From NCBI GenBank assembly GCA_008704415.1, contig VXIS01000123.1:1-64000 (forward strand): DNA of 64,000 nt, read 5' to 3'. The DNA comes from Sphaerosporella brunnea. Lineage: Eukaryota > Ascomycota > Pezizomycetes > Pezizales > Pyronemataceae. The translations under genes were made by a program, and so were the position numbers. Positions 18,494-28,715 of the stretch are shown piece by piece (position 1 is the stretch's first letter; each line of letters begins with the position of its first letter). Under the pieces are notes generated by a model. That model was given only the letters and a program-made list of their open reading frames with translations. It was not told the origin of the DNA and did not search any database.

Positions 18494-19936
18494 TTACACC
18501 CGCGAAGGGTTCATGCCCCAGACACGGATCTTGTTATCGGTGTAACCAGAGAACAGAGTAGATCCGTCAGCAGACCAAGCCAGAGAGATACACTCAGGGT
18601 CGCGAGCCTTCTTGGAGCCCTGGGCGCTGCTGTAGAACTCGGGGGTGAGCTCGTCAACCTTGCTCTTCTTCTCCAGATCGAAAATGATAATGCTGGAGGC
18701 AGTAGCGGCGCACAGCCAGTAGCGATTGGGGGAGAAGACGAGAGCGTGGATCTCGTCTCCGGCGTTGAGAGAGTACAGGTGCTTGGACTCATTGAGGTCC
18801 CAGAGCATGGTCGTTCCGTCCTTGCCTCCGGAGGCACAGAGGGATCCGTCGGGAGAGATGGTGACGGTGTTGATGTAACCGGTGTGACCAGCATGGTCGG
18901 TCTGGAGACGGCAGGAAGAGAGCTCCCAGACCTAGAGCATAATGTCAGCACAAAGCCCCCAATAACCTGGTCTGAAACACGCAAAAAAAAACGCGACGGA
19001 GCGGGTTTGCCATCAGGGCAAAGGTGATTGATTGTCTCATGGCCTTGAAGGCTCTGAAGTAGCAAATACAAGATTGCAAACATCCTTTGGCAGCACCCAC
19101 ACCAAAACGTGCCGAAAATTTTGTGGAAAAACTGACCTTGACGAGCTTGTCCCAACCAGCGGAGACGATGACGGGGTTGGAGGGGTTGGGACTGAAGCGA
19201 ACGCAGGACACCCACTCGGTGTGGCCCTTCTCGGTGATGGTGTACTTGCAATCACCGAGGGTGTTCCACAACTTGATGGTGCGGTCGCGGGATCCGGAGA
19301 CAATCTGACGGTTGTCGGCGGAGAAGGAGACTGACAGAACGTCGTTGGTGTGGCCAACGAAGCGGCGGGTAGTCTGACCAGTGGAGAGCTCCCACAGGCG
19401 GAGGGTCTTGTCCCAGGACGCTGACAAGGCATAGGCACCGTCGGAAGAGATCACCTGAAATTCCATCATTAGCATCTAGCATCCGGTACAGCAGATTCGC
19501 GGGAATTCATACACAGTCGGAGACGATGTGAGAGTGACCGTGCAGGCTGCGCTTGGGGACACCGTAGCCAGTCTCGTCACGGGTGCTATGTGGACACCAT
19601 CATCAGATACTTTTCCGACCAAACATCTTCAGGTCTCCAAATCCGGGTCCTTACAGGTTCCAGATGATCAAAGTCTTGTCACGGGAGCCGGACAAGAGCA
19701 TATTGGGGTTCTCGAGGGACGTAGCCAGGGACTATTTTCGCAGGATCGTCAGCATCTAAGTGTCGCAAAGCATCGTCGAGCTCTCCAATTGTCGGACTCA
19801 CAGTGACCCAGCCGTTGTGCCCTGATTATCACCAAAGGAACTCGTTAGCTTTCCGTTCCTCGCACCGCACAATTCCGCTTCCTCGTCTCGTGTTGGTTGG
19901 ATTCCGCTCACCTTCAAGGGTACCGCGCAGCGACAT
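18494..19936 (-). CDS. cpcB: RACK1-type WD40 protein (CpcB/Gbeta-like)
   Basis: Six exons on the minus strand: 19936-19912, 19821-19802, 19731-19655, 19585-19513, 19454-19137, 18931-18494. The product is 316 aa, the usual length of fungal RACK1/CpcB. It is a seven-bladed WD40 propeller on the 40S ribosome head that links kinase signalling and amino-acid starvation control to translation. Typical repeats are visible: [67 protein letters not shown] and [10 protein letters not shown]. The first two exons are only 25 and 20 nt. The fifth intron (19136-18932) is 205 bp, far longer than the others. Each junction keeps frame and the total divides by three. Confidence 0.93.
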
Positions 19937-20452
19937 CTCTGATCCAGCTGCAAAAGTTAGCCCTAACGCTCTCCCTCGTGATTCCCGGCGGGTGCAGCGA
20001 TTGACGTACACATGGTTGATTATCTGTTGTGACGAGACTTGCGTTTGAGGGGTGTTCGTTATGGCGATTTCTGCGACGCTGTGCTATGGAAGTCGTGATG
20101 TCGAAATTCAACCCACTGGCGGTGGAGGTGTGTGCGCGCTAATCCAGTTTACGCCTAACAGTCACAAACCGAGCGTGGGTCACGTGATTGTGTTTCTTTG
20201 AGATCACACAGCGACCGCCGGCAATTCTATTTGGAAAGTCTTTAGGGTGGTTAACAAGGGTTTAATCAGTCGGGACTGTGTACCCGCGAACCAAGAGGCA
20301 AACGCTCTGAGCTGTTTTCTGTGGGAATGGAATTCCAGACCATAAGGAGCGATTGACGATCGTCGAGTGATTTCCAGTGCACAAAGCATGCCTCCATGAT
20401 TTTGGATAGAGTACTTTACTAGAGAGTAGATACTCAAGTATATGTACTTACC

Positions 20453-20571
20453 TACCATAGAGATTCGGTACTAAGGCAATGTGGCTAAGTGACTTTGCCA
20501 TGAGGCTGAGTGACTTCTCCACAGAGCGCTGTGTCTTTGCCACATTTCCTTAGTACCGAATCTCTAAGGTA
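20453..20571. repeat. Palindromic MITE family 1, copy C (119 bp)
   Basis: Outer arms TACCATAGAGATTCGGTACT and their inverse are almost perfectly matched. The core keeps the TAAGTGACTTTGCCA-type units of the family but is rearranged relative to copies A, B and D. Its arm sequence differs strongly from theirs. Confidence 0.75.
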
Positions 20572-21825
20572 ACTTGGTACATGTAGCTGGGTGATTGTTG
20601 CAATGTCGTAAAGACTAACAAAGCTGAAGAATTCTCGGTTCCAAACCGTGAATTCGAATTGGACAGAGGCTTTTTCCATCAGCTGCCACCAAGTAACCAG
20701 CTCAAGAAGTGGATTAAACTTGGGCTCAGTGACTTTATCTCGGTAGGCAGCAGCCTGTCCATTCGTTGACCGCCAAGTTGTAGAAAGAGAGTGGTGCACT
20801 TCAGTGAGGCACAGTGAATCACGCGCATTTCCCAAATTGAGCATTCACGCGAAATGCGCATTGCTCATGCGGGAACCGAGAAACCAGGTGTGCAGCAATT
20901 ATATGCACAACGCGCAGTTACAAGCCAAAACCGAAACATTCCAGCTCCTATGTAGCTCTCCTATGTAGCTCTCCCAACAAGGGACTGGGTGCGAAACAAA
21001 GCACCGAGACTCGTCATGATTCGGTGAGGAGGGCGCCCCGAGGAGTTGCAGCCCCGCAGACTACCTGGAGTAGAGTGAAGCACAACAACAAGCGCCCGAT
21101 TCCCCACTGCAGGCGATCTGCGACGATTGGGCAGCGCGCGGTCTGCATCATGAGCGTGCCGGCACTCCATGTATTCCGAGACGACTTTATCACAGCATTT
21201 ACAGTATTTACATGCCCCAACGGTTTCTGCCGTGGTGTGTGCGGCTGAGAACAGTGTCCCACGGCGCGCTCTAGGCCACCAACGCATTTCACATCACATC
21301 ACATCACACACCTCTCCCTTCAGTCATGCAGGGGTCAAGCGATACGAGCAGAGAATTGGCGCTGCGTGTGTAGCGATGTGTGTACTCCGCGCAGTGGGGT
21401 ATGGTGGACTGGAGAATGGAGAGAAGCAGTAGAGCACATACTTTAGTACTCTACCATTCATGAGAAGCGTGCGTTCGTTGTCCAGCCGTCAACTCTTATT
21501 TTTGCTGTCTGCAGCAACTCAACAGCCTTACACGCGCAGAAGTATGTACTCTACTCGAGTAGTGCTCTAGTAGAGTAACTTAACCGTATCGTTTCAAAAT
21601 AGCAGCACCCCTGCCCGCTGATTCTGATTGGCCCTGCAGGCGACACCTTCCCACCCACCTCGCGAAGTCCACCTCTGCCCTCACCAATCCGACCCCATCC
21701 CTTACGTACTCTCCTCTACCACTCACCCCCCTCGCCTGCCCTCGTCGTACGGAAAGTATGAACCAGCTGCACTGCCATCTTCGTGAGGAGAACTCTCTCC
21801 CACACCCCCTACACCTGACACTTCC

Positions 21826-21865
21826 TCACCACCACCACCACCACCACCACCACCACCACCACCAC
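21826..21865. repeat. (CAC)n microsatellite
   Basis: About 13 CAC units in the leader region of the membrane-protein gene, roughly 90 bp before its start codon. Confidence 0.9.
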
Positions 21866-21951
21866 CCCCCCCGTTCTTCGCGATACTTGGGCCGAGCGCC
21901 CCTCTCGTTGCGAGATAACCACCACCATACCAAATTTTCAATTTTTCTTCG

Positions 21952-22794
21952 ATGCGGTTGCCAATCCTGTCGGCCGCCCTGTGCGGGCTGGCTTTCATTC
22001 CGCGAGTTGTTTCTCAGTCGGCGGGCTCTGGCTCTGAAGCCACACAAAAGTTCTTAGTACAACAAATTCCTGGCAACAAATACGACTGTGTGCCATCGGC
22101 AGACCAAGAGCCATGTAGAGCGATATGCATCAACAAGGACGGCGACTTTGTGCACGACAGCAGATGTGCTCTAGTAGATTCAACTTCATCTATCACGAGC
22201 GCGACATCAACAACGACGGCGGTAGCTTCTAACGGACAAGTGGCAGTGAATCTCGGCACGACACAGGCTGCGCAACCCACCAACGGCATCGATCCTGCAC
22301 AGCAAACCAATAACTCCTCCGACAAAGGCAAAACCAGCGTAGGCGCGATAGCCGGCGGCGTGGTCGGCGGCATCATCGTCCTCGCTCTCATCGGCGCTCT
22401 CGCCTTCTTCCTCGTCCGACGCCGTCGCCGCGCTCGATCCTCCGACACCCAAGGCGAGTCCGTCGCAGTTTTCGACAAATCCCGTGCGAGTTCTCCAACT
22501 TCTCACGCCGCAATTTCTCCCATTTATTCAGCCGGTGCGCCAGCAGTACCCTCCCAACCGCAGCTCCAAACCCAGCCTCAACCCCAAGCCGCCGCCCCAC
22601 CACCACCACCACCACCACCAGCGCCTGAACAACCAGTAGCGGAACCGGTGGAACTGCAGAGTCGTGAGGTGGATGATGATGGGGTTAGCGTGAATAGTTT
22701 TGATATGGCACGGCCTGCGGAGGATAGGGTTGTGCCCAGGTTGCCGGTTTATCATAGGGGTACGCCACCAGGGGGAAGTGCGGCTGCGTCGTAG
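21952..22794 (+). CDS. Single-pass membrane protein with Ser/Thr-rich ectodomain
   Basis: 280 aa, intronless. Residues 1-21 form a signal peptide (hydrophobic, ending VVSQS). A short ectodomain with four cysteines (YDCVPS, EPCRAICINKDGD, SRCALV) follows, then a Ser/Thr-rich stretch. One membrane helix (VGAIAGGVVGGIIVLALIGALA) is followed by a basic stop-transfer run of arginines. The cytosolic tail is Pro/Gln-rich, with an eight-Pro run. This layout resembles fungal cell-wall sensors and other type I plasma-membrane proteins, but I see no WSC or other named domain. Function unknown; a surface-sensor role is only an inference from topology. Confidence 0.75.
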   Translation: MRLPILSAALCGLAFIPRVVSQSAGSGSEATQKFLVQQIPGNKYDCVPSADQEPCRAICINKDGDFVHDSRCALVDSTSSITSATSTTTAVASNGQVAVNLGTTQAAQPTNGIDPAQQTNNSSDKGKTSVGAIAGGVVGGIIVLALIGALAFFLVRRRRRARSSDTQGESVAVFDKSRASSPTSHAAISPIYSAGAPAVPSQPQLQTQPQPQAAAPPPPPPPPAPEQPVAEPVELQSREVDDDGVSVNSFDMARPAEDRVVPRLPVYHRGTPPGGSAAAS

Positions 22795-23375
22795 GGGAAT
22801 ATCGGAGATGTGTGGGTCTTTGGGGAGGCGAGATATCATTTGTGTTTTATTGACGTAAGTTTTTTGCTGAAGGAGCATTCATTCGTTAAAAGGCGCGGCG
22901 CGTTGAGCTGCGATTGGAAGTTGGTGATACCTTTTCTATCTTCTTTACACGATGAGTTGTATATCTTGCAGTAGTTTTGTGGGGTTCTTAATGGCCTGGC
23001 CTGGTCACTTATCGATGTTTTACGTTGAGAGTTTCACGTTTGTGGACTGGTTCATAGTCAATCACTCATATTACCGAGTCTCTACGACCCTCCATATATA
23101 TAGCGGTGGTTCAACGGATTCTATTTTCTATACGCACGCTAAAGCTACCAACGCGCGAAATCAGAACAGCTATGTCTTACGGGTAGAATGTTTCTCTCAA
23201 GTCAAGATGTACATATAACGACCCCATCTATCCAACAGAAACCAAAATCCCAAAACCTTACGCTTCAAATACAACATTAAATCATGAAACGAACCCCCCC
23301 CCCCCCCTTCCCCCCCCGATATGACAGGCCCAACAAAAAGTACAAAAAAACGCCCCCATCAAGAATCACGCATAA
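22795..23375. other. Convergent intergenic region
   Basis: 3' flank between the membrane protein (plus) and the DUF218 gene (minus). A C-run lies near 23298. No gene seen. Confidence 0.5.
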
Positions 23376-24475
23376 TCACTCGGACCAGGGCAACCTACCC
23401 GCAAAAACCTCTCCTCCACCTTTCTCGCACCACCTCAAAAGCTCCTTTACGCTGGTTTCCACGCTGAGTCCATACGTCCACTTCCTCCTTCCCGCGTTCC
23501 TGCCCCGTCGTTTGCTTCTCAACCCCCCCTCAACATTGCACGCATATAAATCCTCCCTCCAGAGTTTCACCGCATTCTCGAGCTCGCCGTTCCGTACGTT
23601 CTCCTCTTCCTTGTCCCACGTGGGGTCAATACCGACGAACTCGAATCTTGTCCTCGGGAAGCGGATCGCATGCCTATGCAGCTCGACAAAGCGTTCACGC
23701 TTAAAAGCATAAGAAACTAGCGTGATCTTCTGGGGGTAGGAATCGGTGAGTTCATGGAACCGGAGGAGCGAGAATAAAAGGTTCTGGTAGGAATCCAAGG
23801 CAAAAACCTCTGTTGTCGTGCGATTGGCTATATCGTCCAACAGCCCCCGTTGTGCTGCCAGCTCCTGCGGTGAAGTAGATTTCCGTCAGATTTCTTTCTT
23901 GGAAAAAAGGAACGGGGGCAGGGAGGGAGGGACCGCGGTTTTCATACGTAATAACTGCCTCCCTCAGTCCTAGCCCCAACTTCCGCCCGTGTCTCCCCTC
24001 CGCTAAATACCAGCAATGCCGAAGGATCCTGCTTCGCTGCTTCTACCCCTGCCAATATGTGCGCCAGAAACGTATCCTGAGCCTTTTTCCCGCGTTGCAT
24101 TGGTTGCAGAAACCATTCCTGCTCGGATTCACCCGGTTTGCCTGTTGGGGGATTGGAGGAGGGGAGATAGATCGCATGGCAGGCTACTACGATGAGGTTC
24201 TTAAAGGGTGTAGGCGGGGGGAGATCGAAAGCATCGTCCGCAGGGGTAGTGGTGATGATGAGGGGCGTGAGGTCGGTAGTTGTGAGAGGAGGGGGAGGAG
24301 GTGCCGGAACCGTAGTCGAAAAGAAGCGGTAGCTCTCGACAACGAGAATGAACAGCAGCGTGAGCGGTAGTATCCGTCTGTACAGCCTCGCCGAAAGCAG
24401 TGGGGCCCGGTGACGGGTATAATACTGTGGCAGCGGGGCGTGAGTTTCGGTCGGTATGCGGATTGCTATCGCCAT
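23376..24475 (-). CDS. DUF218 (YdcF/SanA-like) membrane-anchored protein
   Basis: Two exons on the minus strand, 24475-23948 and 23864-23376. The 83-bp intron has donor GTATGA and acceptor CCGCAG, in phase 0. The product is 338 aa. An N-terminal membrane anchor (ILPLTLLFILVVESY) is followed by a proline stretch. The DUF218 fold starts at LIVVACHAIYL and continues with LLVFSGGETR, then after the intron RTTTEVFALDSYQNLLFSLLRF and ITLVSYAFKRERFVELHRHAI. DUF218 proteins are conserved from bacteria to fungi, and their biochemical role is poorly defined. The conserved SGGETR and the acidic/Ser residues of DSYQN are present, so it looks functional. The anchor suggests residence in the secretory pathway. 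Confidence 0.82.
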
Positions 24476-25313
24476 TGCAGCTGAGTAGCAGCAGCAGCAG
24501 TTTGTTTTGGTGATAGTGTAAATTTAGAGTGTCCCGCGCTGCGGCGTGCGTTGGATGTCCGAGAACAGGGGAAAGAATCCTAACCCTATCTGTTCCATCG
24601 CGCTAGTCTCGCTGCGGAAGGACTTCACGAGTTCTTCATTTTGCGGGGAACTTGTCAACTGTCAACTTCACCCGCTGCATCGCAGGTTGACGCGATGGCT
24701 GCGCTCCCAGATCCAGTTGCAACTGACGAGATGATGAGTGATTATTTTGTGAAGCATAGGGCAACCCACGAGAAAGGGAGAGAAAAAAAAAGAAAAACAA
24801 AACCCTACACTCCCCCTCATCGATATGCCCAACCACTCGTCACACAACAAGCCGAATTAGAACGCCGCTCCCGCACCCAGAAATCAGAAACAGACCAATA
24901 TATCCCAGAGCAAACAGGCAAAGCAACAAGAAATGGAAAGAAGGGCGAAATATTTACAGATGAGGAGGCAAAGTAGTAACGCTCAACTGTAGGTTGTGGT
25001 GGGAAAGCTTCGAAGTGAATGTAGACAAAGTAAGACGAACAAAACACAAGACACACACGCGCATGAGAGACGACTCCCGAGTACGTGCGCACCAGACCTC
25101 CGCACTGTCTAAATCTCCGTCTATTCCCTGGTCGATCGAAGAAGAAAAAGGCGAAAAAAAGAAAAAAAATTGAACACCCATCCATTTCTCAACGACTCCA
25201 GGTAGCATGCGAACAAAAGGAAAGAAAAAGAGAAAAACAGACCAAGTGTACCAGGTGAGATACAGATGCAAGTGCGAATTATGGCACCGCTGTAGATGTT
25301 GATGTGTCGATGA
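24476..25313. other. Intergenic between DUF218 and DUF4588-like genes
   Basis: It holds the DUF218 promoter and the 3' flank of the next minus-strand gene. One weak plus-strand frame lies inside (see 24695-24976). Otherwise A-rich and featureless. Confidence 0.4.
24695..24976 (+). CDS. Doubtful small hypothetical protein
   Basis: 93 codons starting MAALPDPVATDEMMSDYF, strongly basic and hydrophilic with many Lys/Arg and Gln. It starts 220 bp from the DUF218 start on the other strand, which would make a divergent pair. I recognise no family. The composition could also come from A-rich non-coding sequence, so I give it low weight. Confidence 0.22.
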   Translation: MAALPDPVATDEMMSDYFVKHRATHEKGREKKRKTKPYTPPHRYAQPLVTQQAELERRSRTQKSETDQYIPEQTGKATRNGKKGEIFTDEEAK

Positions 25314-26144
25314 TCATGTGAAGCGACCTTTCTTGCCCATACGCATCTTCTCCATTCCGGCAAGCTCGAAGAAATCGTCAACCGACTCGAAGCGTCGCTT
25401 CTTGCTCGGGTGGGAGCGCGAGTGCCGTCCCATCCGCGATCCGGTCTGGTGTCCAAAGTTCTTGGTATGCTGGAACATGTTCACGTTCTGCTGGGGGGCA
25501 ATCCGGGGCGAGGTTGGCGGGGAGTCGTTGTCGGGGAGCTCGATGTCGCTGGTCTCCGGAGGAGGAGGCACATGTCTGGGCAGGTGGTGAGTAGTTTGGA
25601 AGTTGAAGGTTCCGAGCTGGGGGAGCGCCGGCGGAGTATAGTTGGCAACGGGCGGTAACGATTCGGCTGTCTGTTGGTGCTGGGGGGACTGCATTGGCGA
25701 CGACGAGCGCTGACGATCCACAGAGTCACTCTCCGAGCTTGCTTCCCGTTCCTCTCTCCTTGTCTGTCGAGGCCCAAGTTTCCGTCGTTTACCCAGCGCC
25801 CATTGCCTAAACACTTCGCGAGTTGGCGCGTCCACCTTGCCCTCGAGCCGCTCGATGAGAGCGAAGAGGTCGTCGAGGCAGTCCTGGTACCCATCCTTTT
25901 GGCCTTCGCGTCGAGAACGCTCTACTTGCTCGCCGGCCATCTTGTATAGCGCCGTGACCGACTGCGCGGCTTGTTTGAAGGCAGACATCAGGATGGTTGA
26001 GGAGGGCTCTTCGTCTTCGGTATGGTCGTCTTGAGAACTGTTGCGGGGCAGATTTGAAGAAAGCGAAGTCAAATCCATTCGACCCGTTGTTGACCGAGAG
26101 ATGAGCAGTAGCGGTGTGTGAGCGAGTCGAAGGGAGCCTGTCAA
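25314..26144 (-). CDS. DUF4588-like (HAPSTR1/C16orf72-related) nuclear protein
   Basis: 276 aa from the first Met; an internal Met at 26078 (MDLTSLSS) would give a shorter, more typical N-terminus. The central helix SAFKQAAQSVTALYKMAGEQ...GYQDCLDDLFALIERL resembles the conserved core of the DUF4588 family, which includes human HAPSTR1, a HUWE1-linked stress-response factor. A conserved basic patch (GKRRKLGPR) and a long Ser/Pro/Gln-rich region follow. The C-terminus has a lysine-rich SKKRRFESVDDFFELAGMEK, which may include a nuclear localisation signal. The family call rests on pattern memory, so it is moderate; existence of the gene is firmer. Confidence 0.6.
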   Translation of the reverse strand: MTGSLRLAHTPLLLISRSTTGRMDLTSLSSNLPRNSSQDDHTEDEEPSSTILMSAFKQAAQSVTALYKMAGEQVERSRREGQKDGYQDCLDDLFALIERLEGKVDAPTREVFRQWALGKRRKLGPRQTRREEREASSESDSVDRQRSSSPMQSPQHQQTAESLPPVANYTPPALPQLGTFNFQTTHHLPRHVPPPPETSDIELPDNDSPPTSPRIAPQQNVNMFQHTKNFGHQTGSRMGRHSRSHPSKKRRFESVDDFFELAGMEKMRMGKKGRFT

Positions 26145-26600
26145 TTAAGACGGCGGTTGTCGAGGTGGTGGTGGTGGTGGTGTTGTGAACGAGGTGACGT
26201 TTGGTGGGCAAGGATAATAAACGATAAATGGGCGGCGAAGGCTAGTGAGGGCTCACAAGTGAGCCACACAGAAAAGAACGGTGCGAGGTGATAATGGGGG
26301 GGTCAACGTTCAACTCCAGGCAACAGAGAACTGGCGATGATGCAGAGAGAAAGAAGTATGATTTGGAAAAAAGAGGAAGCAAGCGAGAGACCAGAGAAGA
26401 GTACCACTCAGACGAGCACCAACCTGTGTATTCTATGTATGAAGCAGGAACAGGTACTTACTAAGTGCAGCCTGGAATGAGAGCTTTGTGAGCGGCCAGA
26501 GCACACAGCATAAAATGAAAGAAAGCCATCGAAAGAGAGCGCTTGGCATTTTGCAATGCACGGTGCATTCCGCGGGGGGAATTGGTTGAAAATCGATATG

Positions 26601-26680
26601 ATTGAAAATCGACCAATCAGAAAATTGCACGCAGAAAGGGACCTCAGCTAAGGGACCGGGGTTAGGGCTGAGGACTCAGG
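26601..26680 (+). repeat. Dispersed repeat, copy 1
   Basis: Shares GATTGAAAATCGACCAATCA, AATTGCAC and GGGGTTAGGGCTGAGGAC with 28338-28404 in the same orientation. A CCAAT box in inverted pair (ATTGGT...ACCAAT) lies at its left edge. Confidence 0.75.
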
Positions 26681-27146
26681 GCAGATTCTGAGCTTGGCAC
26701 CGAACGCCATTCTTTGTCGCCCCGCTAGAGTACCGTACTATATACCCAGCGCCGTTATGCGCGTGCGCGTGTTTCCCTGGATGTGAAGGGAGGGAGTTTT
26801 TCCTCCTTACATACATGTATGTATGTAACTGAATTGATACCAACTTTATTAAAAACCCCTACCAGAGGGTCGGAACAAAGCCTGCGCACAGGATCTTTCG
26901 ACCGCTCCTCGCCACCACCGCTTCCCCCAGCCAATCGCCGTCATCTCTGTTGATCGTGGAGTGAGATCGGGGTATTAACGAATTCATGAGATAGCGAAAA
27001 CTCAAACTTGCCGGTGGCCCGGCGCCGAGTGATATGCGGTGAATCAGAGCAAGCGGCGAAGCCCATCAATATGCGTGGTTTAATCTTATATTTCAGTGGA
27101 AGACTTCCCGCAAGGAATCGGGAAGAAAACCGGCGTTCCAGACGAA

Positions 27147-27179
27147 AAGTCTGAATAGAGGGGGGGTCTATTCAGACTT
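27147..27179. repeat. Perfect 13-bp hairpin around a G7 loop
   Basis: Arms AAGTCTGAATAGA and TCTATTCAGACTT are perfect inverse copies separated by seven G residues. Confidence 0.8.
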
Positions 27180-27937
27180 CCACACGTCCAAAAATCTGGG
27201 TCGCGCAAGGCGATTGGGGCGGTGGTCGCTCCAAATAGCCATAAAACATCGTGACGTCCCTTCGACCGGTGGTGGAGTGATGGTTACTTTTGAAAATCAG
27301 CCCAACGGGAATGGGGGGACGGTTTCTCGCTTCTGAACCCTTCCAGATCCTTGCAGGGGAAGTCTTCTACTATCTCATGTTTTTTACTAGCCGAGTTGCT
27401 AGGTATGATGGTGAGATACCCAAATCCTTTCTCACTACTGACACACTACAGCTGCGTCGATTGACTGATATCTGACTCCCTACCGCTGCCCTAAGGTCAG
27501 TCATTCCCGCTGGAAACAGGTCACCAACGGACGGAGTCAACGACAAACATAGCGGAACCGCAGGAAACTCCCGCTCTACACTGCTTGGATCTTGCGAATG
27601 GTGGAGCTGTATCGTTTAATGGACGCCATCCATTGTTCAAAACAAACGTCGAAGGTCTGCCGATAGTATGGGAAAAAATTGGCCCACGATGAGGCTCCTC
27701 ACAATTTCAGTACTCGAAGGGAAGAACTTCAAGAAGAAAGCATATCGGCTTACGGAAGCAGAACAGCTGCCAAACAGGCAAGAAGAAGGGTTCTTCCAAG
27801 GACATTTCGTTATCCGGTCCCGCAGTCTGGATCTTTGGCCGGCGGAAGGCTTCACCTGAACGAAATACAGGCGGGTCTAAAGTAGTGAATGGTTCTACCA
27901 AAGTAAAAAATGAAGATTGGAAGAAGATATGGAATAG

Positions 27938-28165
27938 AGGCTGTCCACCCACCCAAAAGGGAAAGCAAAAGGTCTCAGGCCATCATTCTGAACCGTTACT
28001 GGTAGATATATCTTGATCAACTTGAGCTCGAGAGATGTGATCTGTCATCTACACCTTCCGTCTTTACTCTCGGTGATTGGTGAAGATTGTTCTTGCTGCT
28101 GACGATTCCTACCATTGTCACTTTTCACGTTCTGCTTTAGGTGGGCGGATAGCCTCTACTGTAAC
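27938..28165. repeat. MITE family 2, decayed copy
   Basis: Ends GGCTGTCCACCCACCCAAAAG and GGTGGGCGGATAGCCTCTAC correspond to the arms of the perfect copy at 16230-16442. Internal tags GAGATGTGATCTG (28031) and GACGATTCCT (28101) are shared. The arms have diverged, so this is an older copy. Confidence 0.7.
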
Positions 28166-28337
28166 AAGCCTCCCCTCAAGAATTCGCAGGCTGCAATCGC
28201 GGTACCTTTAAACCCCCGCCCTCCTCCAGTCATCCCTGACCGAGACTTAGTCAGAGTGTGGGCATACACTGTGGGCGACAGTGTAGCCTCGGGACTCAGT
28301 GACAATGGATTCACGTGATGTCCCGGTGGGTTGAGAT

Positions 28338-28404
28338 GATTGAAAATCGACCAATCAGAGAATTGCACGTTTGTAAGTTTGTAATTGGGGTTAGGGCTGA
28401 GGAC
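28338..28404 (+). repeat. Dispersed repeat, copy 2
   Basis: Direct partner of 26601-26680, about 1.7 kb away; the segment between its two conserved blocks differs. Confidence 0.75.
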
Positions 28405-28715
28405 CCAACGCACGTCAGGTTGGGTTACTGCAAAAATAGGTTAGCGTCTCCCACGGCTTAGTGCGGCGTGGACGACGCAATGTGATTGGCCCCTTTCCAA
28501 CCCTAAGCATATTTCGCGTCGAGGTCGCGACTCTTTACTATTTCTTGTCGCCTCTACCAGCCCGACACACATCGCCACGACCTCGTCAACCCAACCCCAT
28601 TCTTCCACCCCACCTATTCGTCAACGCAACTGCTATCTCAAATAACCAACGCTTCCAATCCGCATCCTTCTCACATACTATCATTTCTTCCGAGGTCCTC
28701 ACAACAACATAAGCT

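Larger units (their letters stand above)
19937..21951. other. 2-kb gene-poor stretch
   Basis: It contains palindrome copy C (20453-20571) and a CAC microsatellite (21826-21865). A 14-bp direct duplication CTATGTAGCTCTCC lies near 20950. The right end is the leader of the membrane-protein gene. Several open frames are present, but none resembles a protein I know. Confidence 0.45.
26145..28715. other. 2.5-kb gene desert with repeat relics
   Basis: No gene is supported. Inside are two copies of a dispersed repeat (26601-26680 and 28338-28404), a strong small hairpin (27147-27179) and a relic of MITE family 2 (27938-28165). The final part is the ISWI promoter. Confidence 0.5.

Noticed and set aside
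18932..19136. C/D-box snoRNA in the CpcB intron
   Set aside because: No good C box plus D box with flanking pairing could be found by eye; kept only as a low-interest finding.
20485..20844. 119-codon minus-strand open frame
   Set aside because: It runs into palindrome copy C and matches nothing known.
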